The notes below the pieces were generated by a model. That model made no database searches and had not been told where the DNA came from. It saw only the letters and a program-made list of their open reading frames with translations. From NCBI GenBank assembly GCA_902535625.1, contig CACAUA010000008.1, forward strand, positions 1 to 38,043: a stretch of 38,043 nt of DNA. The letters are read 5' to 3'. The translations under genes and the position numbers were made by a program. Every line of letters begins with the position of its first letter. Position 1 is the first letter of the stretch. Shown here piece after piece: positions 1 to 9,839 of the stretch. The DNA comes from an uncultured Pelagibacteraceae bacterium (GTDB taxonomy: Bacteria; Pseudomonadota; Alphaproteobacteria; Pelagibacterales; Pelagibacteraceae).

Positions 1-1
1 A

Positions 2-583
2 AATATTGACATTATTCACAACAATAAAAAAATAGGTAATTTTAATTTTAAAAAAAAATTAACTGCTTTAAGATTAGAATATCAAAATTCCTCAAGAGGT
101 GAATTTTATTTAAACAAATTAATTCTAAAATCAACCTATCCATTTGGTGTAATTAGAACAAAAACTAATTTCTATCCAAAAACAAAAATTATAGTTTATC
201 CAAAAAAAATAAAACCTACTGACACATTATTAAGCGAATTTGCAATTTCTAAAAACATAAAACTAGATGAATTTGAAGGAATAGATGAATATAAATATGG
301 TGACAATTACTCAAAAATTGCATGGAAAAAATCTACGATTGACAAAAAATATGTAAAAATTTTTAGTGATAAGAAGAAAATTTCAAATTCAATTTTAGAT
401 ATAGACAAATTTAATCACATAAATTTTGAACAACTTTTGAGCAATGTTGTTTATATAGTAAAATTATATTACGCAAATAAAGCTAATTTAACAATTAAGC
501 ACAAAGATAAATTTTTCGAACTAGATAATAATCAACAATCTTTAAATCAAATTCTAAAATATTTAGCATATGTTAAAAATTAA
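2..583 (+). CDS. DUF58 domain protein, C-terminal part (5' end outside window)
   Basis: An open frame runs from the left edge to a TAA at 581-583 with no start in the window, so only about 193 C-terminal residues are seen. The text contains the DUF58 signature pieces: an 'RG' followed by a 'YPFG' turn, an 'IIVYP' strand, and a 'GD(N)YSKIAWK' segment that matches the family's conserved 'GD..R.I.W' block. DUF58 proteins are VWA-like, usually membrane-anchored, and typically sit between a MoxR ATPase and a TgpA transglutaminase; the next gene is indeed TgpA-like and overlaps this one by 14 bases, so the two are translationally coupled. Function in the family is poorly defined (envelope or complex assembly is usually suggested). 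Calling the family is an inference from motif reading. Confidence 0.7.
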   Translation, partial: NIDIIHNNKKIGNFNFKKKLTALRLEYQNSSRGEFYLNKLILKSTYPFGVIRTKTNFYPKTKIIVYPKKIKPTDTLLSEFAISKNIKLDEFEGIDEYKYGDNYSKIAWKKSTIDKKYVKIFSDKKKISNSILDIDKFNHINFEQLLSNVVYIVKLYYANKANLTIKHKDKFFELDNNQQSLNQILKYLAYVKN

Positions 584-2462
584 TTTTTTAAATATTTCAA
601 TATTAACTTTTGTTTGTTTAGTATTATCAGTATTAAGTCTTTCAAGTGAACTAATACTTATTAATAAATTATATTGGATCTTACTATTCTTTATTAGTTT
701 AAGTTTACTGAGATATAAATTTAAATTTAAAAGTCTATTTGTTGGTTTATTTGCAGTTGGTGCATTATACATACAATTCAACTTAGACCAGTTTGTTATA
801 TCTGATGAATTTTTTCTAAATTGTCTTGCTGTTTTGGTTATAATTAAATTTTCTGAATTAGAAGATAAAAATAACGTTTTATCATTCAACCTAATTTGTA
901 TGGTTATAGCCATAGCAAGTTTAATTAAAGGACAAGATATCCTTAGCACACTTACATCGATTACATTAATTATAGCAATTGTTGTAAATATGTACTTAAT
1001 TCAACAAGATGAGATCGCTGATTTTAAAATAAAAAATTTATTAAAGTATTTAGGTTTTGGTTTAAGTATCTTCCCATTTATCATTATTTTTTACCTAATT
1101 TTTCCAAGGGCAGAGTTTAATTTTAGAGTTTTTGATACACCAACTAGTACGCTCGGTATTCCTGACACTATTAATCTTGGCTCTTTTAGTGAATTTTCAA
1201 ATTCTGAAGAAGAAGTATTTATATTGATAAATAAAAATTATAATAAAGATGAATTATATTTTAGGGTTAAAGTATTTGATTACATTAATAATAATAAGTC
1301 TTGGAGAGCATCTTCAGCATCATTTTTAAATAGTAAATTTAAAAATTCTATAAAAATAAAAGACTCAAAAAATCTTAATGAAAGTTATCAAATAATATTA
1401 GAGCCATATAAAAAAAAATGGATACCTAGCCTTAAAAATTCAAAATTAACTTCTGGTTATAGAGAAATAACTAAAGATTATTACAATGATATTTTTATAA
1501 AAAATAAATTAGTTGATAGAAAGAAGCAAATAGAATTCCAAAGATATGAAATGAGTTATAATTTAAATAATAATTTAAAAAATTATTATTTAGATGTTCC
1601 AGACAATATATCAAAAAAAATAATTAATTGGGTAGAAGAAAATAATAATTCTAATAAAGAAGATTTCTTAAATAAAATTTATTCTAAATTTTCTGATGGT
1701 AGTTACTATTATAACTTAACTCCACAAAGTAGTGATAATAATTACGAAGAATTTTTCTTTAATTCCAAAGAAGGATACTGTGAATATTTTGCCTCAACTT
1801 TTGTACTTCTTTCAAGATTAGCAAGTATCCCCAGTAGAATTGTTTCTGGTTATTACGGCGGTGAATTAAATGAAATAGGTAACTTTTTTAAATTCAAGCA
1901 AAAAGACACACATGCCTGGGCTGAAGTATGGTTGGAAGAAAAAGGTTGGGTAAGGATTGATCCTACAAAGGCAATACCAGAAGAAAATGTTAAAGATACT
2001 TTAAATACTGTATTAAGCTCTGAAGATTTGCCTTCTTATAGTTTATTTTCCTATTCATGGATACAAAAGGTAAATTACTTTTTTAGTTACGTAGATTTTG
2101 TTTGGTCTAGACATTTACTTTCCTATAATAATGATGAGAGAAAAAATTTTATTAAAAATATTGTTAATTTTAATTTATCTCCAAATATTCTTTGGATTTT
2201 TGCTCCGATAATATTTTACTTTTCTTTAAATTTATTTTTTAATTTTAATAGCAGAAATCTTATGAAGATGTACTTATACTGGATACTTTTAGGCAAAAGA
2301 AAAAATTTAAATATTTTAAAATCAGATACTTTTAAACAAATATTAAAAAAACTACCTACATCCAAAAGAAAGAAATATAAATTTTTTTTTGATGCTTTTG
2401 AGCTAGAAAGATATTCAGATAAGAAAATTGGATTAATTAAAACTTTAAAATTAATTTTTTAA
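570..2462 (+). CDS. tgpA: TgpA-like membrane transglutaminase (DUF3488 + transglutaminase core)
   Basis: 630 residues. About six hydrophobic segments fill residues 1-180 (DUF3488-type N-terminus). A periplasmic region follows, with a transglutaminase-like core at about 350-470. The catalytic triad is visible: Cys404 in 'GYCEYFA', His448 in 'THAWAEVW' and Asp464 in 'RIDPT'. A further membrane helix lies near 540-560, followed by a basic cytoplasmic tail. This domain order is that of TgpA, an inner-membrane protein with a periplasmic transglutaminase-type domain; its natural substrate is not established. ATG at 570 lies inside the end of the DUF58 gene, the usual arrangement of this pair. The stop overlaps the end of the convergent surface-protein gene by 12 bases. 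Confidence 0.85.
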   Translation: MLKINFLNISILTFVCLVLSVLSLSSELILINKLYWILLFFISLSLLRYKFKFKSLFVGLFAVGALYIQFNLDQFVISDEFFLNCLAVLVIIKFSELEDKNNVLSFNLICMVIAIASLIKGQDILSTLTSITLIIAIVVNMYLIQQDEIADFKIKNLLKYLGFGLSIFPFIIIFYLIFPRAEFNFRVFDTPTSTLGIPDTINLGSFSEFSNSEEEVFILINKNYNKDELYFRVKVFDYINNNKSWRASSASFLNSKFKNSIKIKDSKNLNESYQIILEPYKKKWIPSLKNSKLTSGYREITKDYYNDIFIKNKLVDRKKQIEFQRYEMSYNLNNNLKNYYLDVPDNISKKIINWVEENNNSNKEDFLNKIYSKFSDGSYYYNLTPQSSDNNYEEFFFNSKEGYCEYFASTFVLLSRLASIPSRIVSGYYGGELNEIGNFFKFKQKDTHAWAEVWLEEKGWVRIDPTKAIPEENVKDTLNTVLSSEDLPSYSLFSYSWIQKVNYFFSYVDFVWSRHLLSYNNDERKNFIKNIVNFNLSPNILWIFAPIIFYFSLNLFFNFNSRNLMKMYLYWILLGKRKNLNILKSDTFKQILKKLPTSKRKKYKFFFDAFELERYSDKKIGLIKTLKLIF

Positions 2463-5099
2463 TAAAAGATTTCTTTCAGTTTTAAGTTTATTATTTTCTT
2501 TAATTAACTTTATAATCATTTCTTTCATCACTCTATTTTCTTCAGTTGCCTGTCCTGCAATTTTAGCCAATCTTTCATTTTCTTTAGCTAATTGTAATTG
2601 ATCAAATAATCTTTCCAATTCAGGATCAATAGGTATTCCTTGTATTTTTTTACCTATATTTTTCTCAATTTTTTTTCTAATTGATAAATAAATTTGTTTA
2701 TTTTTTAAACCTTCTTGCTCACTAAATTCATAATCAAAGCCAAAGTTAAAATTTTTGCTATTTTTGCTAATATTAAGGCCTATTTTCTTTGCTAATTTAT
2801 CATCCATAAAATTAACAGCATCTTTACGTTCACCATCTGCAAGAATATTTGTTTTGCCACTTAATGTTTTATTGGTTGATATGCCCGAAAAAGGCTTCAA
2901 TGTAAAACCGTTTTCAAAATATTTTGAATATTCAACATTAAATCCAGCTGATAATACTTGATCGACAGCTTCGTCAACAGTTAGATCACCGTCAGTGAAA
3001 GAGGACAAATATTTAGGAAGCTTTGCTAATCCATATTTTCCATCTATCTCAATTTGCAAACTTTGATTATCAGTAATTTCTATTTTATTAGAACCTTTAA
3101 GATTTATAGCTGCAAATTGACTAAAGTTATCCTTCTGGATTGTTTGTTTTGTCTCAACTTCAAGATCTAAAATTTTATTATTTGATAAACCTATTAATGG
3201 AGTAATTGAAAATTTAAAATTATCGTATTGAAAATTTTTATTTATACTAAAAGCTAAATTTTCACTATCTCTTGCTTCGCCATTTGTAAAAGATGATCTT
3301 TGATTTAGGTAACTTAAATAAGGCGTAAAGTTAAATTTATCTGTCCTAATTTCTCCTGAGATCCCCTCAGACTTACTTTCATATATATTTTTTCTTATGC
3401 TAACTGCATAATATCCACTAGATTTTTTTTCATCTGATAATGAATTAAAAATATTATTTAAATTTGATAAAAATATTTCTGATCTATATTTTTTATTATG
3501 ACTATCAATATCCAAGTCTTCTCCATGAACATATAAAAAACCATTAGACTCTGAATTATCTTCATCTGGATCACCGTTGATATCCAAAATTTCATAAATA
3601 TCATTTCCACAGAGATTATCTGTAATTATCATATTCGTTTTGTTATGAATTTCTATCTTTTGATCTTTTGAGATACTACAATCTAATGTCATTGTGGTAG
3701 TTGTACTATTTAATTCAATTTCACCAATGTAAGTACCATCGCCTTTAGTAATTATTTCTAATCCTGTGTTATTTGAATTTGCCATAACAATAGAATTATC
3801 ACCTCCTGAAATAGTTCCTGAATTATTAATCGTTAAGCCATCAAAGTTTTTATTAGCGTGATAATCTCCAATTTTAATTCCATCTGCATCACCATTAGCT
3901 GCGCTAATAGTTCCAAAATTGTTTAGAACGACATTTTCGCCAGCTTCCACAGATGTTGAGTCGTTACCAAATCCAATTCCAAAGTGATTTTGATTATTCT
4001 CACCTGTTGATGTAATCGAACCATAATTGTTTATAGTAAGATTTTTTGTTCTACCAGCTCCAATAGCAGCTGTTGATGATGTAATTGTTCCGGTGTTGTC
4101 GATAGTTGTTCCACCAGTGTTTCTAGCTATTTGTATTGCCGCTCCAGACGCTGACTCTATAGTTCCACTATTCGTAATTGTATGAGCTTCGTCACTATCT
4201 CCTTGTCTATCAATAAGAACCGTGCCTGTATTAGTACCTGTATTTGTTGAGCTGATTGTTCCTGAATTTGTAAATGTAACTCCAGAGCACTCTCTACAAT
4301 AAATAGTATTCCTATCTGAAGTTATTGTTCCACGATTATCTATTGTAATATTTGATCCATTTTCAGCTAGTATACCATATCTACCTGCACTCTCGATTGT
4401 TCCTCCCTCATAATTTATAATTTCACTATCTGTAAGATATTTTGCGATAATTGGGTTATTACCTGATGTAGATTTAATTGTTCCTCCATCATAGTTATAA
4501 ATTTTAACACCTCGACTTCTTGGGTTTCCTCCTCCTCCTGTGCCTAACAAAATTGTTCCTTGTGTTGCACTAATCATACCGTGATTATGCAATATTAGCC
4601 CAACTTCAGTAGAGCCCGAAGATGATAAACTAGATTGACAATTATCGTTATTTCCAGCCTTATCACACCAACCAACATTTCGACCCTCAATCGCATTTCC
4701 TGCTTCGGCGCTAATAGTGGCACCTGCATTGTTTGTGATTGTTATATTTTCTGCGTAATCTAAATAAATCCCCTCATTATTGTCTGAGTTGATAGTTCCA
4801 TTATTAGTTATTGTTGTATTTAAAGATGATTGAGCATGAATTGCTTTCTGTTTATTAGTCCCATCTTCTGTTTCAATTGTTCCATCATTTGTAATTTGAA
4901 CTCCAGTTTTATCTTCTAGATCAACAGCTTTATGATCATTGTAAGTAATTGAACCAGCAGAAGTAACATTTAAAATATCATCATCTGCACAAGCCAATTG
5001 ATTAGTTGATGCGCTAGCAATTGTTGTTAAGCATGGACCTGCATAACTTACAGAACTAAGTAAAAAGAATAAGATTATACTTAGTAAAATCTTTTTCAT
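2451..5099 (-). CDS. Surface beta-helix protein with beta-barrel-like region and C-terminal coiled coil
   Basis: 882 residues. There is a Sec signal peptide of about 20 residues ('SVSYA' before the mature start). Residues about 50-460 are built of repeats of the type 'I-T/N-N-x-G-T-I', the pattern of a right-handed parallel beta-helix passenger as in autotransporters and other adhesins. Residues about 560-815 look like alternating beta strands ('YAVSIRK', 'FNFTPYLSYL', 'FNVEYSKYF', 'FNFGFDYEF'), consistent with an autotransporter-type barrel. Unusually, the protein does not end there: residues about 825-882 form a charged, heptad-like helix rich in Lys, Glu and Leu. It is the last gene of the pilT-pilY1 run, 13 bases after pilY1, with no Shine-Dalgarno sequence visible. 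The name autotransporter is an inference; a pilus-associated adhesin is the alternative. Confidence 0.6.
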   Translation of the reverse strand: MKKILLSIILFFLLSSVSYAGPCLTTIASASTNQLACADDDILNVTSAGSITYNDHKAVDLEDKTGVQITNDGTIETEDGTNKQKAIHAQSSLNTTITNNGTINSDNNEGIYLDYAENITITNNAGATISAEAGNAIEGRNVGWCDKAGNNDNCQSSLSSSGSTEVGLILHNHGMISATQGTILLGTGGGGNPRSRGVKIYNYDGGTIKSTSGNNPIIAKYLTDSEIINYEGGTIESAGRYGILAENGSNITIDNRGTITSDRNTIYCRECSGVTFTNSGTISSTNTGTNTGTVLIDRQGDSDEAHTITNSGTIESASGAAIQIARNTGGTTIDNTGTITSSTAAIGAGRTKNLTINNYGSITSTGENNQNHFGIGFGNDSTSVEAGENVVLNNFGTISAANGDADGIKIGDYHANKNFDGLTINNSGTISGGDNSIVMANSNNTGLEIITKGDGTYIGEIELNSTTTTMTLDCSISKDQKIEIHNKTNMIITDNLCGNDIYEILDINGDPDEDNSESNGFLYVHGEDLDIDSHNKKYRSEIFLSNLNNIFNSLSDEKKSSGYYAVSIRKNIYESKSEGISGEIRTDKFNFTPYLSYLNQRSSFTNGEARDSENLAFSINKNFQYDNFKFSITPLIGLSNNKILDLEVETKQTIQKDNFSQFAAINLKGSNKIEITDNQSLQIEIDGKYGLAKLPKYLSSFTDGDLTVDEAVDQVLSAGFNVEYSKYFENGFTLKPFSGISTNKTLSGKTNILADGERKDAVNFMDDKLAKKIGLNISKNSKNFNFGFDYEFSEQEGLKNKQIYLSIRKKIEKNIGKKIQGIPIDPELERLFDQLQLAKENERLAKIAGQATEENRVMKEMIIKLIKENNKLKTERNLLLKN

Positions 5100-5112
5100 A
5101 AATTTTTGTTAA

Positions 5113-8100
5113 TTAATAGTTATGTCTCCAAGAACTTCTAAAGATATTTGTATCTCCTCCAGCAGCATCTAATGTAACTAAGTCTTTTTTAGAACCTAAA
5201 GATTGACCAGCGATGTTAGCAAATAATTTATTAGCAAAGACTACAATTTTTGAAAGAACACCTTGTCCAACAAATGCACATTTATTTGAATTATTTGTAG
5301 TTTGATTTAATTGAGAAGCAGTATTTGTTCCACACTCATCGTCCGCGGCGCAGATATATGCATTTCCAAGGCTACATTTATTTTTTGATTTTGTAGGTTC
5401 ATATATCGGAAAATATACAAGTCCTTTAAACACTGTTGGCTCAGCTGTTACCTTGGCGTAATCTTTCAATTTTACATACCAACCTCTTTTACTGCTTTTT
5501 ATACAAGCACTACCTGGAAGATTTCCCGAAGTATCTGTACAATTACTTATAGTATCTGCATTTGATGCTTTATTGATTTTTTTATAAAAAGGATAATCTG
5601 GATCTTTTATTCCTAATAATAAATTATCAATACCAGCAGTATCTGAATTTATTCTTTCATAGTCTCCCGTTCCTGCAAATAACCACAATTGATTAGTATC
5701 TCTTCCAACTGTTGCATCCATTGAATGATACATGTATCTAGCATTTAATTTTGAGGCTCCTGCACTAAACATAGTAGTTTTATCGAATATTTTTATTGCT
5801 TGACCAGACGGAGTTCCATCTTCAGTGGTCATATTTGTTAGATTGAATTTAGTAATTTTTCCCTCTAGATCACTTAAATATAACAATGCACCATTAAATG
5901 TTACTCCTCTTGCAGTGTCAGGAGTAATTAATACAGGAGATCCTGGTGTAGAGTTAGCTATTCCATTTCCAGGTAAATCTTCAATTTGAATTACTTTGTA
6001 TATACTTCCAGGATTTACGTTATCTTCTAAATTGATTATATGAAGATTAGATCCAACACCTTCATTTTGTGTTCCATATCCACCACCAAGAGCAGCAACA
6101 TAAATATCATCCATAATATTATCATCACCTTCACCTTTATTAGGTATTCTAAATATTCTTGGGTCTGACCATGTTTCACCTAAAGCACTGTAATCATAAG
6201 CATCATCAGGAGGCTGAACTCCGGTTTGTAAAGTTCCAGCTTTAATTCTAATACCTACTTGGTCAGAATCTATTCCACCATATGCTGAGTATTGAATAGG
6301 TTTCGGGAAAATTATTACAGTATCACCCGCACTATTTGTACTAACAGAAAAATTTTTAATTTGATTGTCATCTTTAAAAATCTCTAAATCATTTTTTGTT
6401 ACACCTTGAATTGGGAATGTCCACTGTTCAGCTCTGTAACAGTAAGTAGTCGTATCTCCTTTACAAACTTTTTTTGCTGCTTGCTCTCCTTTACTTTGAT
6501 CGCTTACATCATCAGTATAATTATCAGAAACTTTTATCGCTTCACCCATTGATGCTAATGAATAAGAAGTTGCAATATAAGGATAGGCCTGAACATTTTG
6601 AGTATGATCCATTTTATAAACCCTATTATTGATAATATCATTATAAACAGAATACAAATGCTCGGGTTTTTCTGGATCAGTTATATCGAGAACACTAAAT
6701 CCTGCCCCACCTCTACCGTAAGGTACAAAAAGTATTGTATGCCATTTTTTAGAATTCTTAAGAGGACTTTTGAAATACATATCATGTACTACTAGTGATC
6801 CATCAACACCAAATAATGCATTTGTACCTCCTTTGGATTGATTTAAAGATTGATTCATAATATTTGGTAAATTAGGAGCTATTAAAGGAGGAACAAAACC
6901 CCAAAGCTCTTTACCAGTCTTTGCTTCAAAAGCATGCAATATTCCACTGTTTGAACCTGCATAAATAACTTCTTTTCTTTGTTCATTGTCTTGAGCAAAG
7001 TTGTCATATCCATTTGTATTTCTAAAATAAGCTTCTTGATTGGTTGAAACAAATGAAGTTTCTGCTGATGGTTTACCTACAACAACTAATTGAGAGTGAT
7101 ACACATCTCCCAAAGGATTAGTTCTAGTCTCTGTAAGATTACAATCTCCATCATAATCAAAATAATCTTCGCCTCTCACAAAATTAATCAAACCTTTTAG
7201 ATCATCGGATGTTCCATCAATAACACCACTAGTATTTGCACATCGCATGTTATTAGTGGATCCATCTGCATTCGCACTATCCTTGTGATAATCTAATATA
7301 TCATTAGAATAGATTGCCATTAGATTTCCAACATTAGTTGCATTTGCTGCAGAGAAGTTATTGTAATTAACTCTGTAGTCTGTTCCTGGTATTGCACTCC
7401 ATATTTTTCTAGATTGAGGAGTTGGCATTTTATCAACAGCTGACCAGTTTCCTGCACCCGCTGAAGTATCTAAGCTTCCATCAGGGTTGATTTTTGTTCT
7501 TGTGATTGTTCCAGCCCATTCTTTATTCTGTCTATAATCAAATTGAGCTTGATACATTGAACCTCCAGCCTCTATGGTTGCTGTTATAGCTGGAGCTGTA
7601 AAAGACAATTTAGATGCAATAATTTGTGAGATAGCAGCTTTAAGTTGAGTTTTCAAAGACTCCGCAGTTTGAGCAACAATTGCTTTATCAGTTCCCCCTG
7701 CTTTGGCAATTTCATTAAAATATCTCATTCCTCTAGAGCTAATTCCAGTTCCAAAAGCAACTGTAAAAGTTTTAATTTTGTGGTTTTGATACAAACCTTG
7801 AGCCATACTTTTTGCTCTACTATGATTGTACCAATCTCCATCTCCAATCACCAATATGTAGCTGTTTTGACATGGGGAGTTTTTATCAACTGGAGATAAG
7901 GATCCATGTAAATAGTATTCTCTAGCAATATTCATGAATGCTTTTGCGTCAGTCCCACCACCTGGGTTTACAGTAGTAATCATTTTGTCAATAGCCTGAG
8001 CCGCACCTTTGTATATTGGAACTTTTAAACAATTATACTTACTGCAAGGTTTAGCACTACCTATACCTTGCTTAATGTCACCTCCTGACCATGAACTAAA

Positions 8101-9255
8101 CCCTGAACCTCCAGCTGACCATTTTGCAAAACCAAAATTTACCCCTGCGGTCAAAGACGAGTCTGTAACTAAAGATTTTATAGCTGCCTGTGCGGCTTGC
8201 ATTCTTGTTGTCGGTGCTCCACCAAAATTTTTAATCCATGTTCCACTTGTATCAAAAATTTGCACAGATCCTTTATTTAAATCAGACGCTATAAGTCTAT
8301 TATTTGCTTGATCCCAGCCTAATCCCCAAGGAAAATAAAAATATGTTCTTGTAGCAGATGAATTCGATCTACTTCTGCTTCCAAATGATGATGTTGATGA
8401 AATGCTACTATAATTACTGTTTAAAGTAAGTTTTTGCATTCTACTTAATGACCAAGATAATGTCCACAATTCTTGATTATTATTTGGATTAAATTGCAAG
8501 CCTGTATAACTACCTGACCGATAACTTATTCTGGCTGATTGACTTGTACTTGGACATCTTGAGCCCGAGGTACTTAAGTTATGAGTATATAAATTATTAG
8601 CGTATGAATAAACTATTTTGCCATTAGCTATAGCAGAACCAAAAGCTCTATTCATCTGGCTACTATAAGAGCAATTACTTATAGTGTGATTAGAAAGATT
8701 AATTGTTTTGTAACCCCTCCAACCTCCAACATAAAGATATCCAGTACTTTGATCTATGGTCATATTATATGGATAAAACCCAACATAATATTTTTTTAAA
8801 CATTTTCCGTCACTTGCTCGTATTGCTACAACCGATCTTTCCCAATATGCTGTTGTATAATAGACATCATTATAAGTTTCACCACTATAAGAATATGAAG
8901 TTCTACATTGATTGTTACCTTCATATCTTGCATCACCTTTTCCAGAAACTCCATTTTTCCCAAATCCAGTATCTACAGTTGCAGATCCATAAACAAATTT
9001 TTTAACTCCATCTCTATAATATTGTGAAACCATAATATCACCATTGCTGTCTGCATCTGCATCATAAGGGTATCTCATACCCACAGTTCCACCTCCCATT
9101 CTCCATCCCATACTTCCTGATTTATCTAACATCAGAAGAACATTTGCGGGAACATCGCCAATCCCTGTACCTGGAGGCAATGATTTTGAAAAAGAATTAT
9201 TTGTGATTGAAAAAAGTATTAAAGAGACAAAGAAAAATATTTTGTTTAATTTCAT
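5113..9255 (-). CDS. pilY1: PilY1-like pilus tip adhesin with split VWA domain
   Basis: 1380 residues. Signal peptide at 1-23. The VWA metal site begins at Asp44 ('DKSGSMG', DxSxS). The helix that should follow closely in a VWA fold ('TRMQAAQAAIKSLV') only begins near residue 350. The intervening ~295 residues look like a beta-propeller, ending in an NHL-type blade ('PWGLGWDQANNRLIASD', then 'VQIFDTSGTWIKNFGG'). An Asp-rich loop at about 700-709 ('DYDGDCNLTE') resembles a calcium-binding loop. The C-terminal PilY1 propeller is recognisable from 'IYAGSNSGILHAFEAKTG' and 'ELWGFVPP'. PilY1/PilC proteins sit at the type IV pilus tip, prime pilus assembly with the minor pilins, and bind surfaces. 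ATGA overlap with the upstream unknown gene. Confidence in family is high; the domain insertion is my reading. Confidence 0.88.
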   Translation of the reverse strand: MKLNKIFFFVSLILFSITNNSFSKSLPPGTGIGDVPANVLLMLDKSGSMGWRMGGGTVGMRYPYDADADSNGDIMVSQYYRDGVKKFVYGSATVDTGFGKNGVSGKGDARYEGNNQCRTSYSYSGETYNDVYYTTAYWERSVVAIRASDGKCLKKYYVGFYPYNMTIDQSTGYLYVGGWRGYKTINLSNHTISNCSYSSQMNRAFGSAIANGKIVYSYANNLYTHNLSTSGSRCPSTSQSARISYRSGSYTGLQFNPNNNQELWTLSWSLSRMQKLTLNSNYSSISSTSSFGSRSRSNSSATRTYFYFPWGLGWDQANNRLIASDLNKGSVQIFDTSGTWIKNFGGAPTTRMQAAQAAIKSLVTDSSLTAGVNFGFAKWSAGGSGFSSWSGGDIKQGIGSAKPCSKYNCLKVPIYKGAAQAIDKMITTVNPGGGTDAKAFMNIAREYYLHGSLSPVDKNSPCQNSYILVIGDGDWYNHSRAKSMAQGLYQNHKIKTFTVAFGTGISSRGMRYFNEIAKAGGTDKAIVAQTAESLKTQLKAAISQIIASKLSFTAPAITATIEAGGSMYQAQFDYRQNKEWAGTITRTKINPDGSLDTSAGAGNWSAVDKMPTPQSRKIWSAIPGTDYRVNYNNFSAANATNVGNLMAIYSNDILDYHKDSANADGSTNNMRCANTSGVIDGTSDDLKGLINFVRGEDYFDYDGDCNLTETRTNPLGDVYHSQLVVVGKPSAETSFVSTNQEAYFRNTNGYDNFAQDNEQRKEVIYAGSNSGILHAFEAKTGKELWGFVPPLIAPNLPNIMNQSLNQSKGGTNALFGVDGSLVVHDMYFKSPLKNSKKWHTILFVPYGRGGAGFSVLDITDPEKPEHLYSVYNDIINNRVYKMDHTQNVQAYPYIATSYSLASMGEAIKVSDNYTDDVSDQSKGEQAAKKVCKGDTTTYCYRAEQWTFPIQGVTKNDLEIFKDDNQIKNFSVSTNSAGDTVIIFPKPIQYSAYGGIDSDQVGIRIKAGTLQTGVQPPDDAYDYSALGETWSDPRIFRIPNKGEGDDNIMDDIYVAALGGGYGTQNEGVGSNLHIINLEDNVNPGSIYKVIQIEDLPGNGIANSTPGSPVLITPDTARGVTFNGALLYLSDLEGKITKFNLTNMTTEDGTPSGQAIKIFDKTTMFSAGASKLNARYMYHSMDATVGRDTNQLWLFAGTGDYERINSDTAGIDNLLLGIKDPDYPFYKKINKASNADTISNCTDTSGNLPGSACIKSSKRGWYVKLKDYAKVTAEPTVFKGLVYFPIYEPTKSKNKCSLGNAYICAADDECGTNTASQLNQTTNNSNKCAFVGQGVLSKIVVFANKLFANIAGQSLGSKKDLVTLDAAGGDTNIFRSSWRHNY

Positions 9256-9791
9256 TGTTCTTCCTTAAGTTGTTGTTCCTCAAGATTTTTCACGTACTCC
9301 ATAAATTTATTATCTTGTTCTGGATTTGAAATATAAATTTGTTCATCAATTGTAGCATCATCATTGAGTAATCTTTGATAAATTATAAATTCATTAACTT
9401 TCTCAATTACTTCAAAACCAATATAAGATTTCGGATTATTCGAGGTATCAAAATCACCATAATTTTTTTTTACATAATTCATTAAAGTTAACTTTTCAGA
9501 AACTTGATTTGTATAATCATTTAGAGCTATTAGGTTTATCGCTACAAGTTCATCGTTTAAAAATTTATATTCGATTGCGATATCGTCTAATTTTTCACTA
9601 GGGCAAACATCTTCTGCCAATACACCATAAATATAGAAATTTTCATACTCTGATGGAAGTGGTGGACCTGTTATCTCTAATTTTTCAAAAACTGCCTTTT
9701 TTGTTCCTAGCTTAGCTTTGAAATCACATGCAGAATATGAATAAACAATTGATAATGAAAGTATTAGAATGGATTTAATTATTATATTCAT
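9252..9791 (-). CDS. Secreted protein of unknown function in pilus operon
   Basis: 179 residues. I do not recognise a family. A hydrophobic signal peptide spans residues 1-20 ('ILILSLSIVYSYSA') and is followed at once by Cys22; the bases of a lipobox are imperfect (Tyr at -3), so secretion is safer than lipidation. The rest is acidic with two Cys (22 and about 63), mixed alpha/beta, and ends in a charged Glu/Gln-rich helix. It lies between pilX and pilY1 and overlaps pilY1 by four bases (ATGA), so co-translation with the tip adhesin is likely; many pilus clusters carry another minor pilin near this point, but this protein has no prepilin cleavage motif. A periplasmic PilY1 partner or chaperone is an inference only. 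Confidence 0.6.
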   Translation of the reverse strand: MNIIIKSILILSLSIVYSYSACDFKAKLGTKKAVFEKLEITGPPLPSEYENFYIYGVLAEDVCPSEKLDDIAIEYKFLNDELVAINLIALNDYTNQVSEKLTLMNYVKKNYGDFDTSNNPKSYIGFEVIEKVNEFIIYQRLLNDDATIDEQIYISNPEQDNKFMEYVKNLEEQQLKEEQ

Positions 9792-9839
9792 AAAAGTAAC
9801 TTGTATATTATATAATATAAAGAGAGTAATCTGACATAA

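Noticed and set aside
563..949. Opposite-strand open frame over the start of the transglutaminase gene
   Set aside because: No RBS, no recognisable motif, composition is that of an AT-rich antisense shadow of a well-supported gene. Other antisense frames across pilY1, pilQ and the E1 gene were left out for the same reason.
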